In this document: one piece after another, positions 34,820-43,852 of the stretch
Position numbering within the stretch: position 1 is the stretch's first letter
How the letters are laid out: the number at the start of each line of letters is the position of its first letter
Source of the DNA: Zhengella sedimenti
GTDB lineage: Bacteria; Pseudomonadota; Alphaproteobacteria; Rhizobiales; Rhizobiaceae
NCBI RefSeq assembly: GCF_046506625.1
Contig: NZ_JBKFFP010000006.1
Span: 62,001-126,000 of the forward strand
Reading direction: 5' to 3'
DNA: 64,000 nt
Position numbers and translations under genes: made by a program
The notes under the pieces: generated by a model
Database searches by the model: none
What the model saw: only the letters and a program-made list of their open reading frames with translations
What the model was told of the DNA's origin: nothing

Positions 34820-35644
34820 TCAGGCGTCCTGTCCTGCCGGCCGCCTGACGATCTGGCGTGCCCGCTTGCCCCGGAAATAGGCCTTCACCCAAGGGTGGTC
34901 CACTTCCAGCATGCTTTCAACCGTTCCCTCCACCAGCACCCTGCGGTCACCGAGTACCGCGACGCGGTCGCAAACGGAGAAGAGACTGTCGAGGTCATGG
35001 GTGACCATGTAGACGGTCAGGCCCATCGTGTCGCGCAGGTTGGCGACGAGTTCGTCGAATTCCGCCGCCCCGATCGGGTCGAGACCGGAGGTCGGCTCGT
35101 CGAGAAAGACGATGGCCGGGTCCAGGGCCAGCGCCCGCGCCAGCGCGGCGCGCTTGATCATGCCGCCCGAAAGTTCCGACGGCCGCTTGTCCGCCGCGTC
35201 CGGGGCCAGCCCGACGAGCTCGATCTTGAGATGCGCCAGTTCGTCCATCAGTCCCTTCGGCATGTCGAGATATTCGCGCATCGGTACCTGGATGTTCTCC
35301 TTGACCGTCAGTGCGGAGAACAGCGCGCCATGCTGGAACAGCACACCCATGTTCGTGTCGATGGAAAAACGCTCCTCCTCCGTGAGATGATCGAGATCGT
35401 GCCCGAACAGGGTGATCGTACCGGCCTGTTTCGCCGTCAGCCCGAGAATGGTGCGCAGCAGCACGGACTTTCCCGCGCCCGACGCGCCGACAAAGCCGAG
35501 GATTTCGCCGCGTCGGACATCCAGGTCGAGATTTTCCAGCACCAGTTTCTCGCCGAAACCGACCGTGACACCGCGCGCGGTGAGGATCACCTCGTGCCCG
35601 CGCGCCCGCGCCATCCCGTCCGCTCCCCTGCCGGCTTCCGTCAT
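34820..35644 (-). CDS. MlaF-like ABC transporter ATP-binding protein
   Basis: 274 aa from ATG 35644. Walker A is GASGAGKS (53-60), the signature LSGGMIKRAALARAL, Walker B IVFLDEPTSGLDP, and the switch His is in MVTHDLDSL. It powers lipid transport across the inner membrane together with the permease encoded 7 bp upstream and the MlaD-like protein 4 bp downstream. The N-terminal ~15 residues are variable. Confidence 0.95.
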   Translation of the reverse strand: MTEAGRGADGMARARGHEVILTARGVTVGFGEKLVLENLDLDVRRGEILGFVGASGAGKSVLLRTILGLTAKQAGTITLFGHDLDHLTEEERFSIDTNMGVLFQHGALFSALTVKENIQVPMREYLDMPKGLMDELAHLKIELVGLAPDAADKRPSELSGGMIKRAALARALALDPAIVFLDEPTSGLDPIGAAEFDELVANLRDTMGLTVYMVTHDLDSLFSVCDRVAVLGDRRVLVEGTVESMLEVDHPWVKAYFRGKRARQIVRRPAGQDA

Positions 35645-35651
35645 CGCCGCC

Positions 35652-36833
35652 TCAATAGTCGATCGCGGCGTAGAACATGGCGAACAGGCCGTCCACCACG
35701 ATGACGCAGAAGATTGCCTTGACCACGGAGGCGGTGACCTGGCGGCCGAGCGATTCGGCGCTGCCCTGGACACGCAGGCCTTCCATGGCGGCGATGACGC
35801 CGATGATCAGGCCCATGAAAGGCGCCTTGATGAGCCCTGAAAAGATGGTCGACAGGTCGATCCCGTCATGCATCCGCTGGATGAACGTCTCCGGCTCGAT
35901 GCCCGAATAGAACCAGGCCGTCACGATGGCGCCGCCAAGGGCAGCGGCATTGGCCGCCACCGTCAGCAGCGGCATGGCGATCACCAGCGCCACAAGGCGG
36001 GGAAAGACCAGCACGCCGACGGGATTGAGGCCGATCACCGTCAGCGCGTCGATCTCCTCGCGCATCTTCATCGACCCGATCTCGGCGGTGATCGCGCTGC
36101 CGGAGCGGCCAGCCACCATGATGGCGGTCAGCAGCACGCCGATCTCGCGCAGCACGAGGATCGAGACGAGGTTCACGACGAAGATCTCGGTGCCGAAATA
36201 GCGCATCTGGAAGGCGCCCTGCTGGGCGATGATCGCGCCGACGATGCCCGACATCAGCATCACGATGGGAATGGCGCCGACCCCGACCCGGTCGATCTGG
36301 TGCACGATGGCGGTCATGGAAATGGCATGGCCGCGGCCGAACTTCATCTGCGCCCCGCGGATCGTCGCGCCCAGGATATGCATCGACAGCATGAACTGGT
36401 CGGCAAACCGGTAGACGATGACCCCGACTTGGCGGAACAGCGAGGACAGGCCGAACCGCGCCCGGCGTGCGGGCGCATGGTCGATGCCGGCCGCGTCGCG
36501 GACCGCCGTCAGGAGGACGCCGAATTCTTCGCGCGCCCCCGTGATCTCGACTGTCTTCCCCGATTTTCCCGATGCCGTGGCCAGGCGTTCGATCAGCCAT
36601 GCGCCGGCGGTGTCCATATGGCCGATGCCGGAGAGATCGATGAGCAGCGAACCGGCCTGCTCACCCTCAAGTTTGCGCATTTCCCTGTCGACCGAGGCCA
36701 CGCTGCGCGTCACCCAGTCGCCTGTCAGTTCCGCCCTGATGCGCCCGCCCTCGCGCAACACGGACACGCCCGGCGCGGAGGGCCGCGCGGCAACCGATTC
36801 CTTCCCTGCTTGCCCGTCGGCCTCGTTCAACAT
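35652..36833 (-). CDS. MlaE-family permease with N-terminal STAS domain
   Basis: 393 aa. Residues ~20-120 form a STAS-like domain (LLIDLSGIGHMDTAGAWLIE). The MlaE permease domain follows, with AMVAGRSGSAITAEIG-like motif (here IMVAGRSGSAITAEIGSM) and DALTVIGLNPVGVLV, and about five membrane helices. In E. coli the STAS protein (MlaB) is separate; here both are one polypeptide, an arrangement common in Alphaproteobacteria. It is the first gene of the four-gene lipid-transport locus. Confidence 0.94.
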   Translation of the reverse strand: MLNEADGQAGKESVAARPSAPGVSVLREGGRIRAELTGDWVTRSVASVDREMRKLEGEQAGSLLIDLSGIGHMDTAGAWLIERLATASGKSGKTVEITGAREEFGVLLTAVRDAAGIDHAPARRARFGLSSLFRQVGVIVYRFADQFMLSMHILGATIRGAQMKFGRGHAISMTAIVHQIDRVGVGAIPIVMLMSGIVGAIIAQQGAFQMRYFGTEIFVVNLVSILVLREIGVLLTAIMVAGRSGSAITAEIGSMKMREEIDALTVIGLNPVGVLVFPRLVALVIAMPLLTVAANAAALGGAIVTAWFYSGIEPETFIQRMHDGIDLSTIFSGLIKAPFMGLIIGVIAAMEGLRVQGSAESLGRQVTASVVKAIFCVIVVDGLFAMFYAAIDY

Positions 36834-36910
36834 AGGACTGTTTTAAGGGCGCTATTCGTCCTTGTCACTTCGCCCGCACAACAGGTTGGACAGCCCGAAG
36901 AAAGAAAACC

Positions 36911-37894
36911 ATGGCGCGTAGTCTTTCCGTCACACAGGAACGCTTCCCCATAGCGGGAACATTCACCATTTCGCGCGGATCGAAGACCGACGCGGATGTC
37001 GTTACCGTGCGAATCGAGGAGGACGGACTGCATGGTTGGGCCGAATGCGTCCCCTATGCCCGCTACGGCGAGACCATCGAGAGCGTCATGGACGAGATCG
37101 CCGCCATTGCTGGCACGGTGAGCGAGGGGCTTGCCCGCATGGAGCTTCTTTCCGCCATGCGCCCGGGCGCTGCCCGCAATGCCGTCGATTGCGCCCTTTG
37201 GGACCTGGAAGCAAAGCAGAGCGGCGTGCCGGTTCACCGGCGGGCCTGCCGGCTGCCGCCCCGGCCGGTCGAAACGGCCTATACCATCTCCCTGGGTCAT
37301 CCGGAGGACATGGCCGACCGCGCGCGGGCCGCCGCCCATCGCCGCGTCATCAAGGTGAAGGTCGGCGGCAAGGACGACATCAAGCGCCTTCACGCCGTCG
37401 CCGCCGCCGCGCCCAATTCCCATTTCATCCTCGACGCCAACGAAGGCTGGACCGCGGACAACATTCGCGAAAACATGCTCGCCGCCGCCCACTACCGCGC
37501 GGTGCTGGTCGAACAGCCCCTGCCGGCCGGCGAGGACGCCCTGCTTCGCGAAATTCCGCACCCGGTTCCCGTCTGTGCCGACGAAAGCGTGCACACGGTC
37601 GACGACCTGGCGTCTTTGACCGGCCTCTATGACGCGATCAACGTCAAGCTCGACAAGACGGGCGGCCTCACCGCGGCCCTGCAATTGCGCGATGCCGCGC
37701 ACGCCATGGGCTTCGCCGTGATGGTCGGCTGCATGGTCGGCACGTCGCTCGCCATGGCGCCGGCCGTTCTGCTGGCGCAGGAGGCCGAATATGTGGATCT
37801 CGACGGGCCGCTTCTGCTCGCCCGTGACCGGAATCACGCCTTGCGCTATTCCGGGTCGATCATTTCACCGCCCGAGGCCAGCCTTTGGGGTTAG
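36911..37894 (+). CDS. L-Ala-D/L-Glu epimerase (enolase superfamily)
   Basis: 327 aa. Enolase-superfamily fold of the muconate lactonising type. The acid/base lysines lie in IKVKVGG and NVKLDKTGG. The metal ligands are Asp in DANEGW, Glu in EQPLPAGE and Asp in CADESVH. This pattern is that of dipeptide epimerases that convert the murein-derived L-Ala-D-Glu for recycling. The exact dipeptide specificity is inferred. It starts 77 bp from, and divergent to, the MlaE-like gene. Confidence 0.88.
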   Translation: MARSLSVTQERFPIAGTFTISRGSKTDADVVTVRIEEDGLHGWAECVPYARYGETIESVMDEIAAIAGTVSEGLARMELLSAMRPGAARNAVDCALWDLEAKQSGVPVHRRACRLPPRPVETAYTISLGHPEDMADRARAAAHRRVIKVKVGGKDDIKRLHAVAAAAPNSHFILDANEGWTADNIRENMLAAAHYRAVLVEQPLPAGEDALLREIPHPVPVCADESVHTVDDLASLTGLYDAINVKLDKTGGLTAALQLRDAAHAMGFAVMVGCMVGTSLAMAPAVLLAQEAEYVDLDGPLLLARDRNHALRYSGSIISPPEASLWG

Positions 37895-37958
37895 TCCCGA
37901 AAGGCGCGGCGATACGGCCGCCGCGGCGTGGTCCGGCATGAACAGGAAGGAGCAATTC

Positions 37959-38738
37959 ATGGATCTCGGAATTTCAGGCCGCAAGGCCATCGTCTGCGCC
38001 TCCAGCCGGGGGCTCGGCAAGGGCTGCGCATGGGCGCTTGCCGAAGCCGGTTGCGAGGTCACGGTCAATGGCCGCGACAAGGCCGTGCTGAACGCCACCG
38101 CCGACGAGATCCGCCAGGCGACCGGCGCCACCGTCCATGTCATCGCGGCCGACGTGTCGACGCCCGAGGGCCAGAAGGCCCTGCTCCGCGCCTGTCCGCA
38201 GCCCGACATTCTCGTCAACAACAATGGCGGCCCACCGCGCAAGGATTTCCGTGAACTCGATCGCGGCGCCATGATCGACGGCGTCATCCAGAACATGATC
38301 ACGCCGCTCGAACTCATTCAGGCAGTCATGGACGGCATGGCGGAGCGCGGCTTCGGACGCATCGTCAACATCACCTCGCTTTCGGTCTACATGCCGATCG
38401 AGGGGCTCGACCTGTCATCGGGCGCACGCGCCGGCCTGACCTCTTTCCTGGCAGGCGTCTCGCGCGGCGTGGCGGGCAAGGGTGTGACGATCAACAACCT
38501 GCTGCCCGGCAAGATGGACACGGACCGCCTGCGCGGCGGTTTCCGCATGGCCGCGCAGCGCACCGGGCGAAGCGAGGACGACATCGCCGCCGCCCAGGCC
38601 GCCGAGATTCCGTCGCGCCGGTTCGGCAATGCCGAGGAGTTCGGAAAGGTCTGCGCCTTCCTGTGTTCGAGCCATGCCGGCTATGTCACGGGGCAGAACA
38701 TCCTCGTCGACGGCGGACTCTACACCAGCGCCTTCTGA
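37959..38738 (+). CDS. Short-chain dehydrogenase/reductase lacking the usual active-site Tyr
   Basis: 259 aa from ATG 37959, preceded by AGGAAGGAG. The cofactor-binding SSRGLGKG lies near residue 15, and NNNGGPPRKDF replaces the usual NNAG. The catalytic Ser is in NITSLSVYMP, but the position of the YxxxK motif reads SSGARAG. This matches a subgroup of FabG-like SDRs that lack the canonical Tyr, so the chemistry is uncertain. It lies 64 bp downstream of the epimerase in the same direction and may be cotranscribed. Confidence 0.88.
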   Translation: MDLGISGRKAIVCASSRGLGKGCAWALAEAGCEVTVNGRDKAVLNATADEIRQATGATVHVIAADVSTPEGQKALLRACPQPDILVNNNGGPPRKDFRELDRGAMIDGVIQNMITPLELIQAVMDGMAERGFGRIVNITSLSVYMPIEGLDLSSGARAGLTSFLAGVSRGVAGKGVTINNLLPGKMDTDRLRGGFRMAAQRTGRSEDDIAAAQAAEIPSRRFGNAEEFGKVCAFLCSSHAGYVTGQNILVDGGLYTSAF

Positions 38739-38925
38739 CCGGACCGGTGTGCCGGAAAACCTGTCTCCGTTTGTGAAGCAGTAGAAACAGATTGCTGAAA
38801 TCCTTGGCAATCTGTCACGGACAATGGTGTAGGATAAACTGATTTGAATTGCCTCGGCGTGGGACATTGCAGCTTTGGCGCAATGATGCGGCAGCATGAT
38901 CGCCCCGGACGAGCGGGAGGACGCG

Positions 38926-41238
38926 ATGGAAAACAGCAGCAACAAGGCGGATCTCGAGGAGAATGCCCTCTTCTTTCACCAGTATCCCGTCCCGGGAAAA
39001 CTGGAGATCCAGGCAACCAAGCCGCTCGGCAACCAGCGCGACCTTGCGCTGGCCTATTCGCCCGGCGTGGCCGCACCCTGCCTCGCCATCAGGGATGATC
39101 CGGGCAAGGCAGCCCTCTATACCGCCCGCTCCAATCTCGTCGGCGTCGTCTCCAACGGCTCGGCCGTGCTCGGTCTTGGCAATATCGGGCCGCTCGCCTC
39201 CAAGCCCGTGATGGAGGGCAAGGCCGTCCTGTTCAAGAAGTTCGCCGGCATCGACGTCTTCGACATCGAGATCGACGCGCCCGACGTGGAGCGGATGGTC
39301 TGCACCATCGAGGCTCTGGAGCCCACCTTCGGCGGCATCAACCTGGAGGACATCAAGGCGCCGGAATGTTTCGAGGTCGAGGAGACCCTGAAGGAGCGCA
39401 TGGGCATTCCGGTCTTTCACGACGACCAGCACGGCACCGCCATCATCGTCGCGGCCGCCGTCCTCAACGGGCTGGAACTGGCCGGCAAGCGGCTTGCGGA
39501 CGTCAAGATCGTCACCTCCGGCGCTGGCGCGGCGGCTTTGGCGTGCCTCAACCTGCTGGTGGGCCTGGGCGCCAACCGGGACAACATCTGGATCACCGAC
39601 CGCCATGGCGTCGCCTTCAAGGGCCGCCAGGAGGAAATGGACCGCTGGAAGGAGCCATACTGCAAGGACACGCCGATGCGCACCCTGGCACAGGTGATCC
39701 CGGGTGCCGACGTCTTCCTCGGACTCTCGGCCGCCGGCGTGCTCAAGCCTGAATATCTTGAAGACATGGCCGAGCGCCCGCTCGTCATGGCGCTGGCCAA
39801 TCCGACACCCGAGATCATGCCGGACGTGGCGCGCGATGCCCGGCCCGATGCCATGATCTGCACCGGCCGGTCCGATTTCCCCAACCAGGTCAACAACGTC
39901 CTGTGCTTCCCCTACATCTTTCGCGGCGCGCTGGATTGTGGCGCGCGCGCCATCAACGAGGAAATGAAGCTGGCCGCCGTGCGCGCCATCGCGGCCCTGG
40001 CGCGGGAGGAAGTCTCCGACGTCGCCGCCCGTGCCTACAGCGGCGACACGCCGAAATTCGGGCCTGAATTCCTCATTCCCTCGCCTTTCGATCCGCGCCT
40101 GATCCTGCGCATCGCGCCGGCCGTGGCCAGGGCCGCCGCCGAGACCGGCGTCGCCGCCCGTCCGATCGAGGACATGGATGCCTATATCGACAAGCTGAAC
40201 CGCTTCGTCTTCCGTTCCGGCCTGGTGATGAAACCGGTCTTCTCCGCCGCGAAGCGGGCGGCCGCCAAGCGCGTCATCTATGCCGAGGGCGAGGATGAGC
40301 GCGTTCTGCGCGCAGCGCAGGTCGTGCTGGAGGAAGGCATCGCCACGCCGGTCCTGATCGGCCGTCCGCAGGTGGTGGAGCGCCGGCTGGAGCGGTTCGG
40401 CCTGAAGATCAGGCCCGGCACGGATTTCGAACTCATCAATCCGGAAGACGATCCGCGCTACCGCGACTATGTCAACGAACTGATTGCGCGCACCGGCCGG
40501 CAGGGCGTCACCGTGGAGGCGGCGCGCACGCTGGTGCGCACCAACAACACCGTCATCGCCTGCATCGCACTGGCCCGCTCGGAGGCGGATGCCATGATCT
40601 GCGGCCTTGAAGGCCGTTTTGAACGGCATCTGCGCCAGGTGCGGTCCATCATCGGCCTGCGCGAGGGGGTGGAGGATTATTCCGCGCTCTCAATGCTGAT
40701 CTCGCAGCGCGGCGTCACCTTTTTCACCGATACCTATGTCAGTGTCGATCCGACCGCCGGCGAAGTGGCGGAAATGACGCTGCTGGCCGCCGAGGAGATC
40801 CGCCGCTTCGGCATCGAGCCGAAGGCCGCGCTGCTGTCGCATTCCGATTTCGGCTCGCGCGATTCGGCCTCCGCGCTGAAGATGCGCAACGCAGCCGAGA
40901 TCCTGCGCCGGGCCGCACCCGACCTGGAATGCGATGGCGAGATGCATGGCGACAGCGCACTCTCCGAACTCCTGCGACAGCGTGTCTATCCCCATTCTAC
41001 GCTATCGGGAGAAGCCAACCTGCTGGTCTTCCCGGACCTCGACGCCGCGAACATCACGCTGACCACTGTCAAGACCATGATGGACGCGCTGCATGTGGGG
41101 CCCATCCTGCTCGGAACGGCCCGGCCGGCGCATATCCTGACCCCCTCCGTCACATCGCGCGGCGTGGTCAACATGACCGCGCTTGCCGTGGTCGAGGCCT
41201 CGCATCCTGCCCGCGACCTGTCGGAGGCGGCCGAATAG
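38926..41238 (+). CDS. maeB: Chimeric malic enzyme (malic domain plus phosphotransacetylase-like domain)
   Basis: 770 aa from ATG 38926, chosen because GGGAGGA lies upstream; ATG 38896 is in frame. The N-terminal ~430 residues are the malic enzyme (YSPGVAAPCLAI; VFHDDQHGTAIIVAAAVLNG; TSGAGAAALACLNLL for NAD(P) binding). The C-terminal ~330 residues resemble phosphotransacetylase and are regulatory in rhizobial enzymes. It converts malate to pyruvate. Rhizobia carry NAD-type (dme) and NADP-type (tme) versions; I cannot tell which this is. Confidence 0.95.
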   Translation: MENSSNKADLEENALFFHQYPVPGKLEIQATKPLGNQRDLALAYSPGVAAPCLAIRDDPGKAALYTARSNLVGVVSNGSAVLGLGNIGPLASKPVMEGKAVLFKKFAGIDVFDIEIDAPDVERMVCTIEALEPTFGGINLEDIKAPECFEVEETLKERMGIPVFHDDQHGTAIIVAAAVLNGLELAGKRLADVKIVTSGAGAAALACLNLLVGLGANRDNIWITDRHGVAFKGRQEEMDRWKEPYCKDTPMRTLAQVIPGADVFLGLSAAGVLKPEYLEDMAERPLVMALANPTPEIMPDVARDARPDAMICTGRSDFPNQVNNVLCFPYIFRGALDCGARAINEEMKLAAVRAIAALAREEVSDVAARAYSGDTPKFGPEFLIPSPFDPRLILRIAPAVARAAAETGVAARPIEDMDAYIDKLNRFVFRSGLVMKPVFSAAKRAAAKRVIYAEGEDERVLRAAQVVLEEGIATPVLIGRPQVVERRLERFGLKIRPGTDFELINPEDDPRYRDYVNELIARTGRQGVTVEAARTLVRTNNTVIACIALARSEADAMICGLEGRFERHLRQVRSIIGLREGVEDYSALSMLISQRGVTFFTDTYVSVDPTAGEVAEMTLLAAEEIRRFGIEPKAALLSHSDFGSRDSASALKMRNAAEILRRAAPDLECDGEMHGDSALSELLRQRVYPHSTLSGEANLLVFPDLDAANITLTTVKTMMDALHVGPILLGTARPAHILTPSVTSRGVVNMTALAVVEASHPARDLSEAAE

Positions 41239-41351
41239 CGCGGCGGCGTGATTTCGCCTGATTTGGCGTGAAGGCTGAAAGCAGCGATTAACCTTGTCCG
41301 GGCATTGTGGCCGGACGGTTCCGGCCCTGTCTGGCCGGCAAGGAGCGGCTT

Positions 41352-42521
41352 GTGCTTTCACGGAAACCGATCGCCGGTGTCATGGCAACGGCCCTGCTGG
41401 GAGCCCTCCTTGCCATGGCTGCGCCCGGGCAAGGCGAAGCCGCCAGCGCCTTGTGCCAGCGGCTGGAGGCCCGGCTCGCTTCCGTGGAGCGCGGCAATGG
41501 CCGCAGCCCCGCCCTCATGCGCCGCTACCGCGTCGCCATCGCCGAGCAGAAACGCCAGATGCAGATCGCCACAAGGCGCGCCCGCCAGGTTGGATGCGGT
41601 GGCGGGGTGTTTCCGTTGCGCCGGGGGGACGGCGACCAGTGCGCGCGCATCAACCGGTCGCTGCGCGACATGCGCGCCAATCTCGCCGACCTGCAGCGCC
41701 AGCTCGCATCGTCGGGACCGGGCGGTGCCCGTGCCGATGCCGCGGAACGGCGACGTATCCTGGCTGCGATCAGGGCCAATCGCTGCCGCGAGGAACCGGA
41801 GCAGCGGGTCGTCAGGCGGCTGCCCGAAGCCATCGAGAGCGCCAGGCGCGATTTCGAATTGCGCAAGCGCCTGTTCGAACGCCAGGAACAGGAGGATCCG
41901 CAGGACCGCAATGTGATGATCCTGCGCCCCGGCCTGTCCGGCCAGTTCGATGGCGGAACCTACCGGACGCTTTGCGTGCGCACCTGCGACGGCTATTATT
42001 TTCCGCTGTCCTTCTCCACCACGCCGGATTTCTTCTACCGCGACCAGGATGCCTGCCAGGCCATGTGCCCTGGCGTCGACGTTCGCCTCTATGCCCATCG
42101 CAGCGGCATCGAGGAACCCGAAGACATGGTGTCGATCGCCGGCGAGCCCTACACCGCCCTGCCCACGGCATTTGCCTATCGGGATCCGAAGTTCACCAGT
42201 CCGGCGGGATGCGCCTGCAATCCGGCGAAGGATTTCGCGGTCATCGGCGGTGGCGAAAAGACGGATGAGCCGGGCGGAGCGGAACCGGCGGAACCGGTGG
42301 CGCCGGCCCCGTGGCCGCGGCCCGATCCCGCGGCAGATCCGGAAACGGAGGCAAACGCAGCCGGCGGCCTCACGGCAGGGCGCCTTCAAAGCCTTCTGGA
42401 GCCAGGGGAAAAAACCGCCGAGGACGGCGAGCGGCGGATCAGGGTCGTCGGGCCAACGTTTCTTCCCGACCCAGAAGAGGCATTAGATCTGAAAGCTCCG
42501 GGCCGGAACGCCGTCCGGTGA
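41352..42521 (+). CDS. DUF2865 exported protein
   Basis: 389 aa from GTG 41352, chosen for AAGGAG seven bases upstream; GTG 41307 is an alternative. A signal peptide (about 1-32, GVMATALLGALLAMAAPGQG) precedes a helical region. The conserved DUF2865 core follows: YRTLCVRTCDGYYFPLSF, FFYRDQDACQAMCPG and FTSPAGCACNP, with paired cysteines likely forming disulfides. A Pro/Ala-rich C-terminus follows. The function is unknown. Its last 83 bp overlap the 3' end of convergent gltX. Confidence 0.85.
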   Translation: MLSRKPIAGVMATALLGALLAMAAPGQGEAASALCQRLEARLASVERGNGRSPALMRRYRVAIAEQKRQMQIATRRARQVGCGGGVFPLRRGDGDQCARINRSLRDMRANLADLQRQLASSGPGGARADAAERRRILAAIRANRCREEPEQRVVRRLPEAIESARRDFELRKRLFERQEQEDPQDRNVMILRPGLSGQFDGGTYRTLCVRTCDGYYFPLSFSTTPDFFYRDQDACQAMCPGVDVRLYAHRSGIEEPEDMVSIAGEPYTALPTAFAYRDPKFTSPAGCACNPAKDFAVIGGGEKTDEPGGAEPAEPVAPAPWPRPDPAADPETEANAAGGLTAGRLQSLLEPGEKTAEDGERRIRVVGPTFLPDPEEALDLKAPGRNAVR

Positions 42522-43812
42522 TTGCAATGCGCAACGGCATGAACAAGGCCCGTCCCTTGCGCCCGGTGGCCTGTTTCACCGCATCCGTCCATTGTTTCCA
42601 CGTGGTGCCGTCCCATGGTTCCGGCGGCAGCAGATCGAAGGCGGCCCGCACGAAATCCAGGTCGTCCGCCTCGACCCGTCCGGCCGTGTCCGGCCCCTGC
42701 GCCAGGATGCGCCACCAGTCCGCAGCCTCGTTCACGCGGATGATGTTCGCGCGCACGGCAAGCCAAAAGGCCTCGGCCTTGTCCCCCGTGATCCCAAGGG
42801 CGGCAAGCCGGTCGCGCGCGGTGGCGTAGTCCATCTGGTGCACCAGCGACGCATTGAGCGTGTCCAGTTCGGACGGATCGAATTTCGCTGCCGATCTCGA
42901 TGCGCTGGCCAGGTCGAAATCCTGCACGAGGTCAGCCATGGCGGGCACCGGGCGCACGGCTTCCGACGTGCCGATCAGCACGGCCAGCGAGGCGACCGCC
43001 ATCGGCTCGTAGCCATCCGCGGCCAATTGGTGGATCGACAGCGCCCCGGTGCGCTTGGACAGTCCCTCGCCGCTGGCCGTCGTCAGCAGGTTGTGATGGC
43101 CGAAGGCCGGAGCGGATGCCCCCAGCGCCTCGAACAGCGCGATCTGCGCGCCGGTATTGGTCACGTGATCGTCGCCGCGAATGACATGGGTGACGCCCAT
43201 GGCTATGTCGTCGGCCACAGAGGGCAGCGTGTAGAGATAGCTGCCATCCTCACGGATCAGAACCGGATCGGACATCGAGGCCAGATCGACCGTCTGCGGC
43301 CCCCGGATGACGTCGTCCCAATGCACCTCGGTGCGCCGCGTCGTGAAGGGGTCGCCGCCGTGGTTGGGCAGGAGGAAGCGCCAGTGCGGCTGGCGGCCTT
43401 CCGCCTCGAACGCCGCCTTCTCTTCCTCCGTCAGCTTCAGCGCCTCGCGGCCATAGACCGGAGGCAGGCGGCGCGAAAGCCGGATCTTGCGGCGCCGTTC
43501 CAGTTCGTCGGCCGTTTCATAGCAGGGGTAAAGGAGCCCCGCCGCCTTCAGCTTTTCCGCCGCTTCGAGATGCGCCTGCGCCCGCTCCGACTGCCGCTCC
43601 ACCAAGTCGGGCCGGATGCCGAGCCATGCAAGGTCGGCCTCGATCTGGTCGGCGAAACGCCGCTCGGAACGCGCCGTGTCGGTATCGTCGAAGCGCAGGA
43701 TGAAACGCCCGCCCTGCTGCTGCGCCAGGATCCAGTTGAACAGCGCGGTGCGGGCATTGCCGATATGGATGAAGCCGGTCGGCGACGGTGCGAAGCGCAC
43801 GGTAACGGTCAT
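42439..43812 (-). CDS. gltX: Glutamyl-tRNA synthetase
   Basis: 457 aa from ATG 43812. A class I synthetase: HIGH-type motif GFIHIGNART near the N-terminus and KMSKS-type GLSKRTGALSI. The C-terminal helical anticodon-binding region ends in LMPLLGREETL, as in bacterial GluRS. Alphaproteobacteria often have two gltX copies, and this may be the second type or a GluRS that charges tRNA-Gln as well. It lies 40 bp downstream of the MFS gene in the same direction. Confidence 0.95.
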   Translation of the reverse strand: MTVTVRFAPSPTGFIHIGNARTALFNWILAQQQGGRFILRFDDTDTARSERRFADQIEADLAWLGIRPDLVERQSERAQAHLEAAEKLKAAGLLYPCYETADELERRRKIRLSRRLPPVYGREALKLTEEEKAAFEAEGRQPHWRFLLPNHGGDPFTTRRTEVHWDDVIRGPQTVDLASMSDPVLIREDGSYLYTLPSVADDIAMGVTHVIRGDDHVTNTGAQIALFEALGASAPAFGHHNLLTTASGEGLSKRTGALSIHQLAADGYEPMAVASLAVLIGTSEAVRPVPAMADLVQDFDLASASRSAAKFDPSELDTLNASLVHQMDYATARDRLAALGITGDKAEAFWLAVRANIIRVNEAADWWRILAQGPDTAGRVEADDLDFVRAAFDLLPPEPWDGTTWKQWTDAVKQATGRKGRALFMPLRIAITGRRSGPELSDLMPLLGREETLARRP

Positions 43813-43852
43813 GGTGTAGGCACCTTGGCAAGAAGGACGGATGGCGAAGGGC

